Assembly (NCBI GenBank): GCA_004560045.1
Contig: SFWF01000048.1
Location: 1-20,782 of the forward strand
Direction of reading: 5' to 3'
Source: a bacterium
Lineage (GTDB): Bacteria > Bacillota > Clostridia > Oscillospirales > Acutalibacteraceae
Length of the DNA: 20,782 nucleotides
Shown here: positions 14,626-20,782 of the stretch, in pieces
Layout of the letters: each line of letters starts with the position of its first letter
Numbering within the stretch: position 1 is the first letter of the stretch
Translations under genes and position numbers: made by a program
Notes under the pieces: model-generated
The model's database searches: none
What the model saw: only the letters and a program-made list of their open reading frames with translations
What the model was told of the DNA's origin: nothing

Positions 14626-15996
14626 TCAGTCAAAGCAGTTAATATAAGCGTACTTCGTTCCCGTACAGTTGGGACCGGGGTAGTCACTGCCGTCGGTAGA
14701 ATGATTTCTTTCTTCCATTTCTGCGGTTGTAAGATTAAAGTAGTAATGATAAGCGTCGTTCGGGTCTCCGCCAATGGGATCGTCGAAGGTAATGTCACAG
14801 GCATACCACTCGCCGTCAAGCTTTACGGCGTTCCATTTGTGTCCGCCGCCGGCATCTCCCACGATTCCCGTGCACTGAATTCCTACCGCGTTAAGCAGGG
14901 TCTGAAAGGCCTCGGAATAGGATTCACAAACGCCGTATTTGTTAATGATTATTCCGTATGCGTTCCAGTTGGGCTCACAAATGCCGTTCCATTTTGCGCC
15001 AAGGTTATAATGGCTGTCTAAAAGAATTCGGTCGTAAATGAGCCTTTCCTTAACGACGTCGGGTGCATCCGACGGAATGGTAGAAATTATTCGCTTGACC
15101 GCTGCGTCGAAAACAGCTTTTTTCTCTAAGATGCTTGCCTTAAGCTCGGGGGTAAGAGAAGACGGAGTGTGTCCGTAGGCGCAGTATTCAACTCCGTCGG
15201 AATAACAGAGACTTATCGAGGAGGTTCCGTTTCCGTGATTATATATACTGCAGGTATTTCCGAGGTAGAAATGCTCGGGGTGATCGAACATATACATAAA
15301 GTATATATAATACTTGCGGTTTTCGGAAATATCTACGCTGAATTTAACTTCTTTTTCGAAATTTCCTACCGCCTTGTCGATAGCGCGGTACCATTCCTTC
15401 TGCTCGCTATTCAGTATGGAGTAAAGATATCTGTCGGTACTGCCAAGGGCCGTATGGGTCTGATTTTTAGTATAGGTGTAGCCTCTGTAAGGAGCCTTGG
15501 TGTCGACAACGGGAGGCTGTGGCTTGGGGGTCGGAGTAGGGGTCGGAGTAGGTGTCGGCTCTGGCTCGGGAGTAGGTGTAGGAGTCGGGGTAGGTGTCGG
15601 CTCTGGCTCGGGAGTAGGTGTAGGTGTAGGTGTAGGAGTCGGCTTTATTATCTGGTCGATGGTGGGAATGGCGGGCTTTGGCGCGTCGTCATCATCGTCG
15701 TTGGTAGGGGTATTTATCTCTACCGAAATTCCGCCGTCCTCCTGCTTGTTTACTTCAATGTCGTTATTTTCTTCGAGCTTATCAACGAAGCTGTCAAAGT
15801 CGGCGATCTCTTCAAAGGAGGAGGTAAGCTCGCTGGAGGTAGTCTCGCCGTTTAAAGAGTCTTCCTTTGAAGAAGCGTTTTGCGACTGAGAGGGCTTTGA
15901 GCCGAGCTCTGCGGTTTTACCTGAGTCTACGGAATTACAGGCCGTAAGTCCGCAGATCAGTGCCGCCGCCAACGTAATGGATAATAATCTTTTCAT
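14626..15996 (-). CDS. Lipoprotein with Pro-Thr linker and intact transglutaminase-like domain
   Basis: A 456-residue surface lipoprotein. The start is ATG at 15996, with AAAGGAG 8 nt upstream; an in-frame ATG 7 codons earlier has no such site. Signal peptide MKRLLSITLAAALICGLTAC with lipidated C20. A Ser/Glu/Asp-rich stretch is followed by a Pro-Thr/Pro-Glu linker (about 119-162, 14-residue units), the right kind of spacer to cross the cell wall. The C-terminal part is a transglutaminase-like cysteine peptidase fold with the full triad: C357 in YGVCESYSEAF, H386 in GGHKWNAVKL and D401 in WYACDITFDD. It may cleave or cross-link a surface protein; the substrate is unknown. It lies 80 bp after the sigma factor gene, behind a motif shared with the NERD gene. 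Confidence 0.85.
   Translation of the reverse strand: MKRLLSITLAAALICGLTACNSVDSGKTAELGSKPSQSQNASSKEDSLNGETTSSELTSSFEEIADFDSFVDKLEENNDIEVNKQEDGGISVEINTPTNDDDDDAPKPAIPTIDQIIKPTPTPTPTPTPEPEPTPTPTPTPTPEPEPTPTPTPTPTPKPQPPVVDTKAPYRGYTYTKNQTHTALGSTDRYLYSILNSEQKEWYRAIDKAVGNFEKEVKFSVDISENRKYYIYFMYMFDHPEHFYLGNTCSIYNHGNGTSSISLCYSDGVEYCAYGHTPSSLTPELKASILEKKAVFDAAVKRIISTIPSDAPDVVKERLIYDRILLDSHYNLGAKWNGICEPNWNAYGIIINKYGVCESYSEAFQTLLNAVGIQCTGIVGDAGGGHKWNAVKLDGEWYACDITFDDPIGGDPNDAYHYYFNLTTAEMEERNHSTDGSDYPGPNCTGTKYAYINCFD
15524..15645 (-). repeat. Tandem repeats coding the Pro-Thr linker
   Basis: Six-base units coding Pro-Thr, arranged in about 42-bp higher-order units that end in Pro-Glu-Pro-Glu. Unit number is likely to vary between strains by slippage, changing linker length without breaking the frame. 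Confidence 0.7.
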
Positions 15997-16033
15997 ATCG
16001 TTTTCTCCTTTCAGCATTTTTGCCTTACGTTTA

Positions 16034-16064
16034 TAAGGGGGATTTAAAAGCGCAAAAAGGTTTT
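16034..16064 (-). promoter_or_regulatory. Possible ECF-type promoter before the transglutaminase lipoprotein gene
   Basis: Minus strand AAAACC (16064..16059), 18 nt, CCCCTTA (16040..16034). The same two elements, 16 nt apart, precede the NERD gene. The likeness to ECF promoters (AAC-type -35) and the presence of an ECF-type sigma gene between them make self-control possible. Confidence 0.35.
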
Positions 16065-16076
16065 AAATTTATAAAA

Positions 16077-17621
16077 TTATTTTACTAAAATCTTATGAAT
16101 ACCGTACATCGAGCCGCCTCCTACGGGAGACTCGATAACGATATAAGCGGTGCCTCTGCCCACAGCGGTAACTATTCCGTAGGGAGAAACCGATGCAACT
16201 GCAGGGTCGCTTGTATGGCAGTATTCCCCGTATCCGTTCATTACCCATACCGTTTCGGTGGGGGAGAAGGTTTCGCCGACCTTAAGGGTGTGGGTGTTAA
16301 GGGAGGTTTCACTAAAGTTTTGTATAAGGGCAGCAAAATCCTTGCTGTGAAGCTCGGGAAGGCTTGAAAGGTTGGCCTCGGGCACGTCGCCGTATACCTT
16401 ATAAAGATATACCTCGTGCATATTTCCGAGACCCTTTATAACCACGTGGGCTTCACCCTCGCCGACGGCGGTTACCTTTCCGTAGGGAGAAACGGTTACA
16501 ACGTCGGTATTATCGGAATAGACCCTATCCTTGTTTCCGCCCTGAACCCATACCGCGGCGGTCGGAGAATGACTGTCTCCTACGTAAAGCTCGGTGGTGT
16601 TAAGGGAGGAGGGAACGAAGTTTTCGATATATTCGTCCCAGTTTACCTTGCTGTTGCTCGGAGCGTCGGTACTGCCGAGAGAAGAGCTTCCGCCTGACGA
16701 GGTATCCTTATCCGAGCTGCTCGAGTGATTAGAGCCGGTGGGCAGGCCGGGAAGATCGGGATTAATATTCTTTCCGAAATTCGAAGCGGCTAAAACGATA
16801 ACGGTTATCAAGGTAGCGAGAGCTACTGCCGCGCCGCCGATAATGGCGACGATTGCTCCGAGGGAAAGTCCGCTCTTTACGGGCGCGGGAATGTAGGGAG
16901 AGAAGCGTACCGCTGTAACGGGAGTTCCGCTGGCCACAGAGACCTTTTCCGAAATAGCCCTTGCAGGCTCGGGAGCAACGAAGCTCGAAAGCTCGCCCGC
17001 AACGGCCCACTTCGCAAGCTGATGCATAGGTGCGTTGTGAAGCACAACTCCGGTCTTTTGCTCGTAGCTTGTAACCGAATCCTTGAGAGCTTTTCTTGCA
17101 TAGTTCAGTCGGCTTTTTACCGTTCCTTCCGAAACCTTCTGAATTTCGGCAATTTCCTTTACCGAAAGCTCGTCAAAATAGTATAGGATCGTAGCCGATC
17201 TTTGCTCGGGAGAAAGGGTGTTTAGCATGGAAAGTACGGTTTCCTTAAGGTCCTTTCGGTCGAGGGCCTCGTCGGGCAGAAATTCTCCGTTTTCCTCTTC
17301 TATGGTATCAAATACCGAATAGCCATCCTCGTTTTCGTCGACGATAACGTCCTTTTTCTTTCTGAAGTATCTTATGCACTGATGATATGTGATCTGCTTC
17401 ATCCAGGAAACAAAGGCCGCAGGCTCCTTTAAATCACCGATGGTGTTTATTATCTCAACGAAGGTCTCCTGAGTAATATCCTGGGCGACCTCGTCGTCCT
17501 TAACGGTTTTAAGGGCGAAGTAATAAACCTCGCCGTAAAAGGTGTTAAAAAGCTGATCTATGGCGTCCTTGTCGCCTGCCTGTGCCGCAGATACCAGGCT
17601 GACGTACTTATCCTTATCTAT
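16077..17621 (-). CDS. Membrane-tethered ECF-type sigma factor with two Ig-like ectodomain repeats
   Basis: A 514-residue fusion. Residues about 5-90 are sigma-70 region 2 (AAQAGDKDAIDQLFNTFYGEV, DITQETFVEII, FVSWMKQITYHQC); region 4 is about 125-183 with the helix-turn-helix ELSVKEIAEIQKVSEGTV and KSRLNYARKAL. A single membrane segment follows (about 254-280), then a Ser-rich linker (about 298-318) and two similar Big_2-like repeats (about 324-410 and 426-514) sharing SPYGKVTAVGEGEAHVVIKG and SPYGIVTAVGRGTAYIVIES. Promoter-binding domains are inside and the sensor outside. The first ATG in frame is M74, inside region 2; the full domain reads back to ATA at 17621..17619, with AAGGAG 8 nt upstream and an in-frame stop just before. 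Its start lies 5 nt after the NERD gene's stop. Confidence 0.8.
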   Translation of the reverse strand: MDKDKYVSLVSAAQAGDKDAIDQLFNTFYGEVYYFALKTVKDDEVAQDITQETFVEIINTIGDLKEPAAFVSWMKQITYHQCIRYFRKKKDVIVDENEDGYSVFDTIEEENGEFLPDEALDRKDLKETVLSMLNTLSPEQRSATILYYFDELSVKEIAEIQKVSEGTVKSRLNYARKALKDSVTSYEQKTGVVLHNAPMHQLAKWAVAGELSSFVAPEPARAISEKVSVASGTPVTAVRFSPYIPAPVKSGLSLGAIVAIIGGAAVALATLITVIVLAASNFGKNINPDLPGLPTGSNHSSSSDKDTSSGGSSSLGSTDAPSNSKVNWDEYIENFVPSSLNTTELYVGDSHSPTAAVWVQGGNKDRVYSDNTDVVTVSPYGKVTAVGEGEAHVVIKGLGNMHEVYLYKVYGDVPEANLSSLPELHSKDFAALIQNFSETSLNTHTLKVGETFSPTETVWVMNGYGEYCHTSDPAVASVSPYGIVTAVGRGTAYIVIESPVGGGSMYGIHKILVK

Positions 17622-17626
17622 GTTCC

Positions 17627-18370
17627 CTACTCCTTAAGTAAAATATTGCATATAGCTCCTATGCTTTGCCTCGAAAGATTTGCCTTGCCCGAAAGAATAA
17701 ATTTATAAAGACGGTCTATCCCGTCGGGTGTGTTTGTGAATACGGGGATTCGGCCGGGTGTGCCGCTGAGGAAAACCTCTGAATTGTCGGAGGACATATA
17801 GACCGCACCTTCTATATTTACCCCCATACCCCGCGAACGAAGAAGATGTGCAAGCCTGTAAACGTGGGTACCGACCTGCTTTACGGGACTGTAAAAATCG
17901 GAGGAGTAGGGGGTACCGCCCCGTCCGACCTTGTGCTGTGTCCAGTACCTCGCGTCGTAGTCTCCTGTGATCTGACCGTTTCGGCTTTTCGACTCAACTA
18001 TAAAAACGCCGCTCGGCCCTACTACTATCATATCGATCTCGCTCTGCTTTCCTTCAAAGCTTACCGTAGCGTTCTGAATCCCATAGTAGCCGTCGGGAAG
18101 CCGTTCGATAAGCGCGGCGGTGTCACGTTCTCCCTTGATTCCGTATTTAAGGGAGGAGGCCTTAGAGCCGAAGGCCGAAATAAGTATTATTCCCGAAATA
18201 TCGGCGATAAGCCCCGCTATCATAACGGGCAGGTATATCATACCCGTAGCCACCGATATAAACATCGTAAGCACTCCCGCCAAAAATACCGCGCCGCCCG
18301 CAAGCACGGCCTTAAGATAACCCTTGTATTTTCTTTTAAGCGAATCGTCTTTAATAAAAATTTTTGCCAT
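17627..18370 (-). CDS. Membrane protein with NERD (nuclease-related) domain
   Basis: A 247-residue protein with two N-terminal membrane helices (about 20-40 and 46-67) followed by a NERD domain. Motifs: GIKGERD at 77-83, the acidic EIDMIVVGPSGVFIVESKS with E111, D113, E126 and K128, matching the E-x-D...E-x-K core of restriction-like nucleases. NERD proteins are thought to be nucleases, but activity is rarely shown. The ATG at 18370 has GAGGG upstream. Its stop TAG (17629..17627) overlaps the ribosome-binding region of the sigma factor gene, pointing to coupled translation, so the two products may act together. Confidence 0.8.
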   Translation of the reverse strand: MAKIFIKDDSLKRKYKGYLKAVLAGGAVFLAGVLTMFISVATGMIYLPVMIAGLIADISGIILISAFGSKASSLKYGIKGERDTAALIERLPDGYYGIQNATVSFEGKQSEIDMIVVGPSGVFIVESKSRNGQITGDYDARYWTQHKVGRGGTPYSSDFYSPVKQVGTHVYRLAHLLRSRGMGVNIEGAVYMSSDNSEVFLSGTPGRIPVFTNTPDGIDRLYKFILSGKANLSRQSIGAICNILLKE

Positions 18371-18405
18371 AAAAATTCCCTCGTAATGCTTTATTCTTTA
18401 TACTC

Positions 18406-18434
18406 TAAGGGGAATAAGGTTTAAATTTGGTTTT
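18406..18434 (-). promoter_or_regulatory. Possible ECF-type promoter before the NERD-sigma genes
   Basis: Minus strand AAAACC (18434..18429), 16 nt, CCCCTTA (18412..18406). It resembles the motif at 16064..16034 and differs from the sigma-A boxes elsewhere in the window. Confidence 0.35.
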
Positions 18435-18439
18435 AAAAT

Positions 18440-19243
18440 TTAATAATTTTCTTCTATGATAGTCTCAATATAGGAAAATTCGTCGCAAACCGCGGCGTAG
18501 CATATCTTGTTGTCGATTATGTCAAGCTCTAAATATACGACCTTATCCTCATCGCCGACAACCTCGTAATAGGTATAAAAGAAGTTGGTGCCGGGGGCTC
18601 CGAATTTTTCGGTAAAGGCCGAGTAATCGTCACTTTCCTCTAAAAAAGCTTTGATCTCGGAGAGCAAAACCCCGTCCTTCTCCTGATCGAACTCATAGGG
18701 GATACGGTTGATGCATCTGATTTCTCCCTCCACCCTTCTTTCGGAAAAGACCTCAAGTCCTAAGGCTTTAACGGGCTCGTTTTCCTCTGTAAAGGAGAGG
18801 CAATATTCGTCGGCGGTGGAAAAGTAAACGCGGCTGAGTCCGACGTTGTCGGGGTGATCGTCATCCTCGTATACGTATTCAATTTCGAACCAATATATAT
18901 TTTCGCCGTTTACTACGGGTAGGGTAGAGCGTGCGCAGGAATAGAGCGAGCCGTAATCGTTCTCGTATTCGCCGCTTAAGACCTCGGTGAATTTTATGTC
19001 TGAGCTTCCTCTCGGGTATACCGAAAGAATCTTGTCTATGTTCCCCGAAAGATCGGTGTCGTATTTTTGAACGGTTTTCGAGAAATGCGCCTTTACGGCC
19101 TCCTTGTCGCCCTTGTCGAGAGCCTCGAAAAAGCCGTTTACCTGCTTCTCATAAAGAGCCTGCTCTCTTGCTTCAAAGTAGCTGCAGCTCGCCATATAAA
19201 AGCAGATGATAAAAGCCAGAATTGCAGATAATATCCTTCTCAT
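18440..19243 (-). CDS. DUF5104-like lipoprotein
   Basis: A 267-residue lipoprotein. Signal peptide MRRILSAILAFIICFYMASC with lipidated C20. The body begins with an NTF2/DUF5104-like helix pair (VNGFFEALDKGDKEAVKAHFS) followed by a mixed beta region (YSCARSTLPVV, NIYWFEIEYVYEDDD). The second half (about 195-267) is a smaller alpha/beta unit of unknown type. No catalytic motif is evident. Start ATG at 19243 has GGGTGAT before it and an extended -10 promoter at 19301..19273. It is probably the first gene of the minus-strand operon leading to the NERD and sigma genes, 69 bp downstream, with no terminator seen between them. Family assignment is from likeness only. Confidence 0.75.
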   Translation of the reverse strand: MRRILSAILAFIICFYMASCSYFEAREQALYEKQVNGFFEALDKGDKEAVKAHFSKTVQKYDTDLSGNIDKILSVYPRGSSDIKFTEVLSGEYENDYGSLYSCARSTLPVVNGENIYWFEIEYVYEDDDHPDNVGLSRVYFSTADEYCLSFTEENEPVKALGLEVFSERRVEGEIRCINRIPYEFDQEKDGVLLSEIKAFLEESDDYSAFTEKFGAPGTNFFYTYYEVVGDEDKVVYLELDIIDNKICYAAVCDEFSYIETIIEENY

Positions 19244-19272
19244 AAAATCACCCGTAAGCTTATATTTATATA

Positions 19273-19301
19273 ATTATACCATATTGTTTAAAAAATCGCA
19301 A
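19273..19301 (-). promoter_or_regulatory. Extended -10 sigma-A promoter of the DUF5104-like gene
   Basis: Minus strand TTGCGA (19301..19296), 17-nt spacer, TATAAT (19278..19273) preceded by TGG. It probably opens the operon running to 14447. Confidence 0.65.
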
Positions 19302-19347
19302 CACTTCGGGCAATTTCTCACTATGACGCACACCCGTTGAGAAAGGG

Positions 19348-19376
19348 TTGAATTATTCTGCCGAATATGCTATACT
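19348..19376 (+). promoter_or_regulatory. Extended -10 sigma-A promoter of the zinc-ribbon gene
   Basis: TTGAAT (19348-19353), 17-nt spacer, TATACT (19371-19376) preceded by TGC. Transcription from about 19383 excludes the in-frame ATG at 19348 and supports 19411 as the start. Confidence 0.65.
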
Positions 19377-19410
19377 TAGCCACGTAAAACCATCCCTTGG
19401 AGGAATTATT

Positions 19411-20154
19411 ATGGCCTTTTGTACGAATTGCGGAAAACCCGTCGACGATACTATACGTTTTTGTCCTGCCTGCGGCGCCCCTCAGCAGTCTGCCCCTCAG
19501 CAGCCGCAACAACCCTATCAGCAACCCGCTTCTCAGCAACCCGTTTATCAACAGCCCTATCAACAGCCTCAGCAGCCCGTTTATCAGCAACCTATGTATC
19601 AGCAGCCCGTAGCTCCTAACGGAGCCCCCGTCGGTGCGGCGGTAAAGAAGGCGGGCGGCTTCGCGAAGCACCTTAAGTGGATACTCCCCGTTGTCGCATT
19701 CGTCGTTGCTGCGGTAGTAACCTTTTTAATACTGGGAACCAATCTTTTTAAAAGCGACGAGACACTTATCCGCGAACGTATTCAGGCCTACGAGGATGCC
19801 TGCAACGACGGCGACTTTGAGGCGATGCTCGACTGTATGGACTCCGAAACCAAGGCCCTTATGGAAGGCACGATGGGCTTTATGGACGGACTCTTCCAGG
19901 AGGGTAGCGGAATGGATTTCGGAATGTCGGATATGTTCGGTCTTGCGGGCGCGATGGGCGATTTCTTTACGGTCGAGATAACGAATATCGAGATCGAAGG
20001 AAAGTACGCCACCGTCACCGTAATTATGTCGGCCGATATGTACGGCTACTCCGAGGAGACCGAGGAGGCCGACCTTCCCATGGTTAAAGAAGGCGGCGAC
20101 TGGTATATCGGCGGTATGGAAAATATGCTCGGAAACGAAATGTTCGGATTTTAA
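19411..20154 (+). CDS. Zinc-ribbon membrane protein with Gln/Pro linker and NTF2-like ectodomain
   Basis: A 247-residue single-pass membrane protein. The N-terminal zinc ribbon is FCTNCGKPVDDTIRFCPACG with C4, C7, C18 and C21. A Gln/Pro/Tyr-rich linker (about 25-69, repeating QQPVYQQP-like units) leads to a membrane helix (about 88-110). The outer domain (about 115-247) starts ETLIRERIQAYEDACNDGD and fits DUF4878/NTF2-like sensors, with a Met/Gly-rich insert (about 150-186). GGAGGA (19399-19404) precedes the ATG. Similar zinc-ribbon proteins are common in Firmicutes and their role is unknown; a sensor or scaffold with the ribbon in the cytoplasm is the likely topology. Confidence 0.85.
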   Translation: MAFCTNCGKPVDDTIRFCPACGAPQQSAPQQPQQPYQQPASQQPVYQQPYQQPQQPVYQQPMYQQPVAPNGAPVGAAVKKAGGFAKHLKWILPVVAFVVAAVVTFLILGTNLFKSDETLIRERIQAYEDACNDGDFEAMLDCMDSETKALMEGTMGFMDGLFQEGSGMDFGMSDMFGLAGAMGDFFTVEITNIEIEGKYATVTVIMSADMYGYSEETEEADLPMVKEGGDWYIGGMENMLGNEMFGF

Positions 20155-20157
20155 ACT

Positions 20158-20194
20158 AAAACTCCTTGAAGGCTTTTCCCTTCAAGGAGTTTTT
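20158..20194. terminator. Bidirectional terminator
   Basis: A 15-bp stem AAAACTCCTTGAAGG (20158-20172) with its complement at 20179-20193 and a 6-nt loop. It lies between convergent genes, and the stop codon of the minus-strand gene (20197..20195) directly abuts it. Confidence 0.9.
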
Positions 20195-20746
20195 CTATTG
20201 AAACAATATATGAATGATCTCAAAAATTATCAATGCTCCGATAGCAACGAACAAGGCTAATGCAATCCCCAGCAAAGAAAGAAGAGCTAATGTGGATAAA
20301 CTGATCCTTTTGTTTTTGCTGTTGTTCGGCCGATTGGGAGAGGAGATAGCTTGGGTGGGCTTGGTCGGGACTTTTTGAAAGGACTCCGGCTGTGCTTTTA
20401 TAGTAGGTTTGGGCGATGTTTTTATTACGGGTTTAGGCCGCGTCGCACGATGATATAAAGTTAGCGGATCGGTCTGATTCATAATTCGGGAATAAAACTC
20501 ATCAAGCCATAACTCGTCTTCGGGTTCGCACATATTCTGTTCGGTGCATCCCGGCTCGTGAGAAATCTGATTTCTTACCCAACGATAATGCTTAAGATTT
20601 TTCAAATCTTCATCCCAAGTTCTAACATAATAAGAACCTCTTGGTGTACTAAGCATTTCGTCAATGTAAGCAGATACGCGTCTATCATCGTTAAGAACTT
20701 CTCCGCAAAGTTTTTCAAGATGTTTATATGAATCAATAAAACCCAT
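20195..20746 (-). CDS. Tail-anchored protein with HEPN-like RNxxxH motif
   Basis: A 183-residue protein. The N-terminal ~100 residues are mostly helical and contain RNQISH (R58-H63), which fits the R-N-x-x-x-H motif of HEPN ribonuclease domains, in HYRWVRNQISHEPGC. A Pro/Lys-rich linker (about 103-140) leads to a single C-terminal membrane helix (about 148-178) with nothing after it, so the domain should face the cytoplasm. The ATG at 20746 has GGAGG 6 nt upstream. It converges with the zinc-ribbon gene. No partner antitoxin or nucleotidyltransferase is visible inside the window, and the upstream side is cut off at 20782. Calling it a nuclease rests on one motif. Confidence 0.75.
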   Translation of the reverse strand: MGFIDSYKHLEKLCGEVLNDDRRVSAYIDEMLSTPRGSYYVRTWDEDLKNLKHYRWVRNQISHEPGCTEQNMCEPEDELWLDEFYSRIMNQTDPLTLYHRATRPKPVIKTSPKPTIKAQPESFQKVPTKPTQAISSPNRPNNSKNKRISLSTLALLSLLGIALALFVAIGALIIFEIIHILFQ

Positions 20747-20782
20747 TATGTTCCTCCAAAGAATACTGCCAAAATAATTATA

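Noticed and set aside
15524..15645. Tandem repeats considered as a CRISPR-like or intergenic array
   Set aside because: They stay in frame within a lipoprotein gene and encode a Pro-Thr wall linker; there are no spacers.
15497..15889. Plus-strand frames rich in Gly-Val opposite the Pro-Thr linker
   Set aside because: They are the antisense of the tandem Pro-Thr codons, with no ribosome binding site.

Overview
The window looks like chromosomal DNA from an uncultured or gut-type member of the Clostridia (Oscillospiraceae-like Firmicutes). The reasons are AGGAGG-type ribosome binding sites almost everywhere, textbook sigma-A promoters (several TTGAxx-17-TATAAT), Gram-positive lipoproteins, a dockerin-like C-terminus, a glycyl radical enzyme, and short intergenic GC-rich repeats. 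No rRNA, tRNA, CRISPR array, transposase or phage gene was seen.

Left part (1-4907): a carbohydrate-use island. A cut-off minus-strand gene (1-120) diverges from an AraC regulator (273-1106). A GH36 alpha-galactosidase (1160-3343) lies behind a broken metallo-beta-lactamase-fold gene (3355-3956), in an apparent two-gene minus-strand operon. A sugar isomerase/epimerase-like TIM barrel (4034-4873) diverges from that operon across back-to-back promoters.

Middle (4909-14446): a lipoprotein with a transglutaminase-like fold whose catalytic Cys and His are replaced (4909-5961) diverges from a 1073-residue secreted protein with three beta-sandwich-like repeats, a beta-helix-like region and a dockerin-like tail (6157-9378), driven by a perfect-consensus promoter. 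Next come a repeat-rich gap, a small protein with an RRXRR/PLMP-like N-terminus (9763-10353), and a glycyl radical enzyme with an unusual GCWG active site (10481-12742) diverging from a second AraC regulator (12890-13642). Two identical 47-bp direct repeats (9538-9584, 14274-14320) bracket this block.

Right part (14447-20746): a probable minus-strand operon reads, in transcription order, a DUF5104-like lipoprotein, a membrane NERD-domain protein, an ECF-type sigma factor fused through one membrane segment to two Ig-like ectodomain repeats (its only sensible start is the rare codon ATA), a lipoprotein with a Pro-Thr wall linker and an intact transglutaminase-like triad, and a 52-residue small ORF. 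A shared non-sigma-A motif precedes the NERD and transglutaminase genes and may be the sigma factor's own promoter. This membrane-tethered sigma factor plus surface transglutaminase is my best candidate for an undescribed envelope-sensing system. The window ends with a convergent pair: a zinc-ribbon/membrane/NTF2-like protein (19411-20154) and a tail-anchored protein with a HEPN-like RNxxxH motif (20195-20746).
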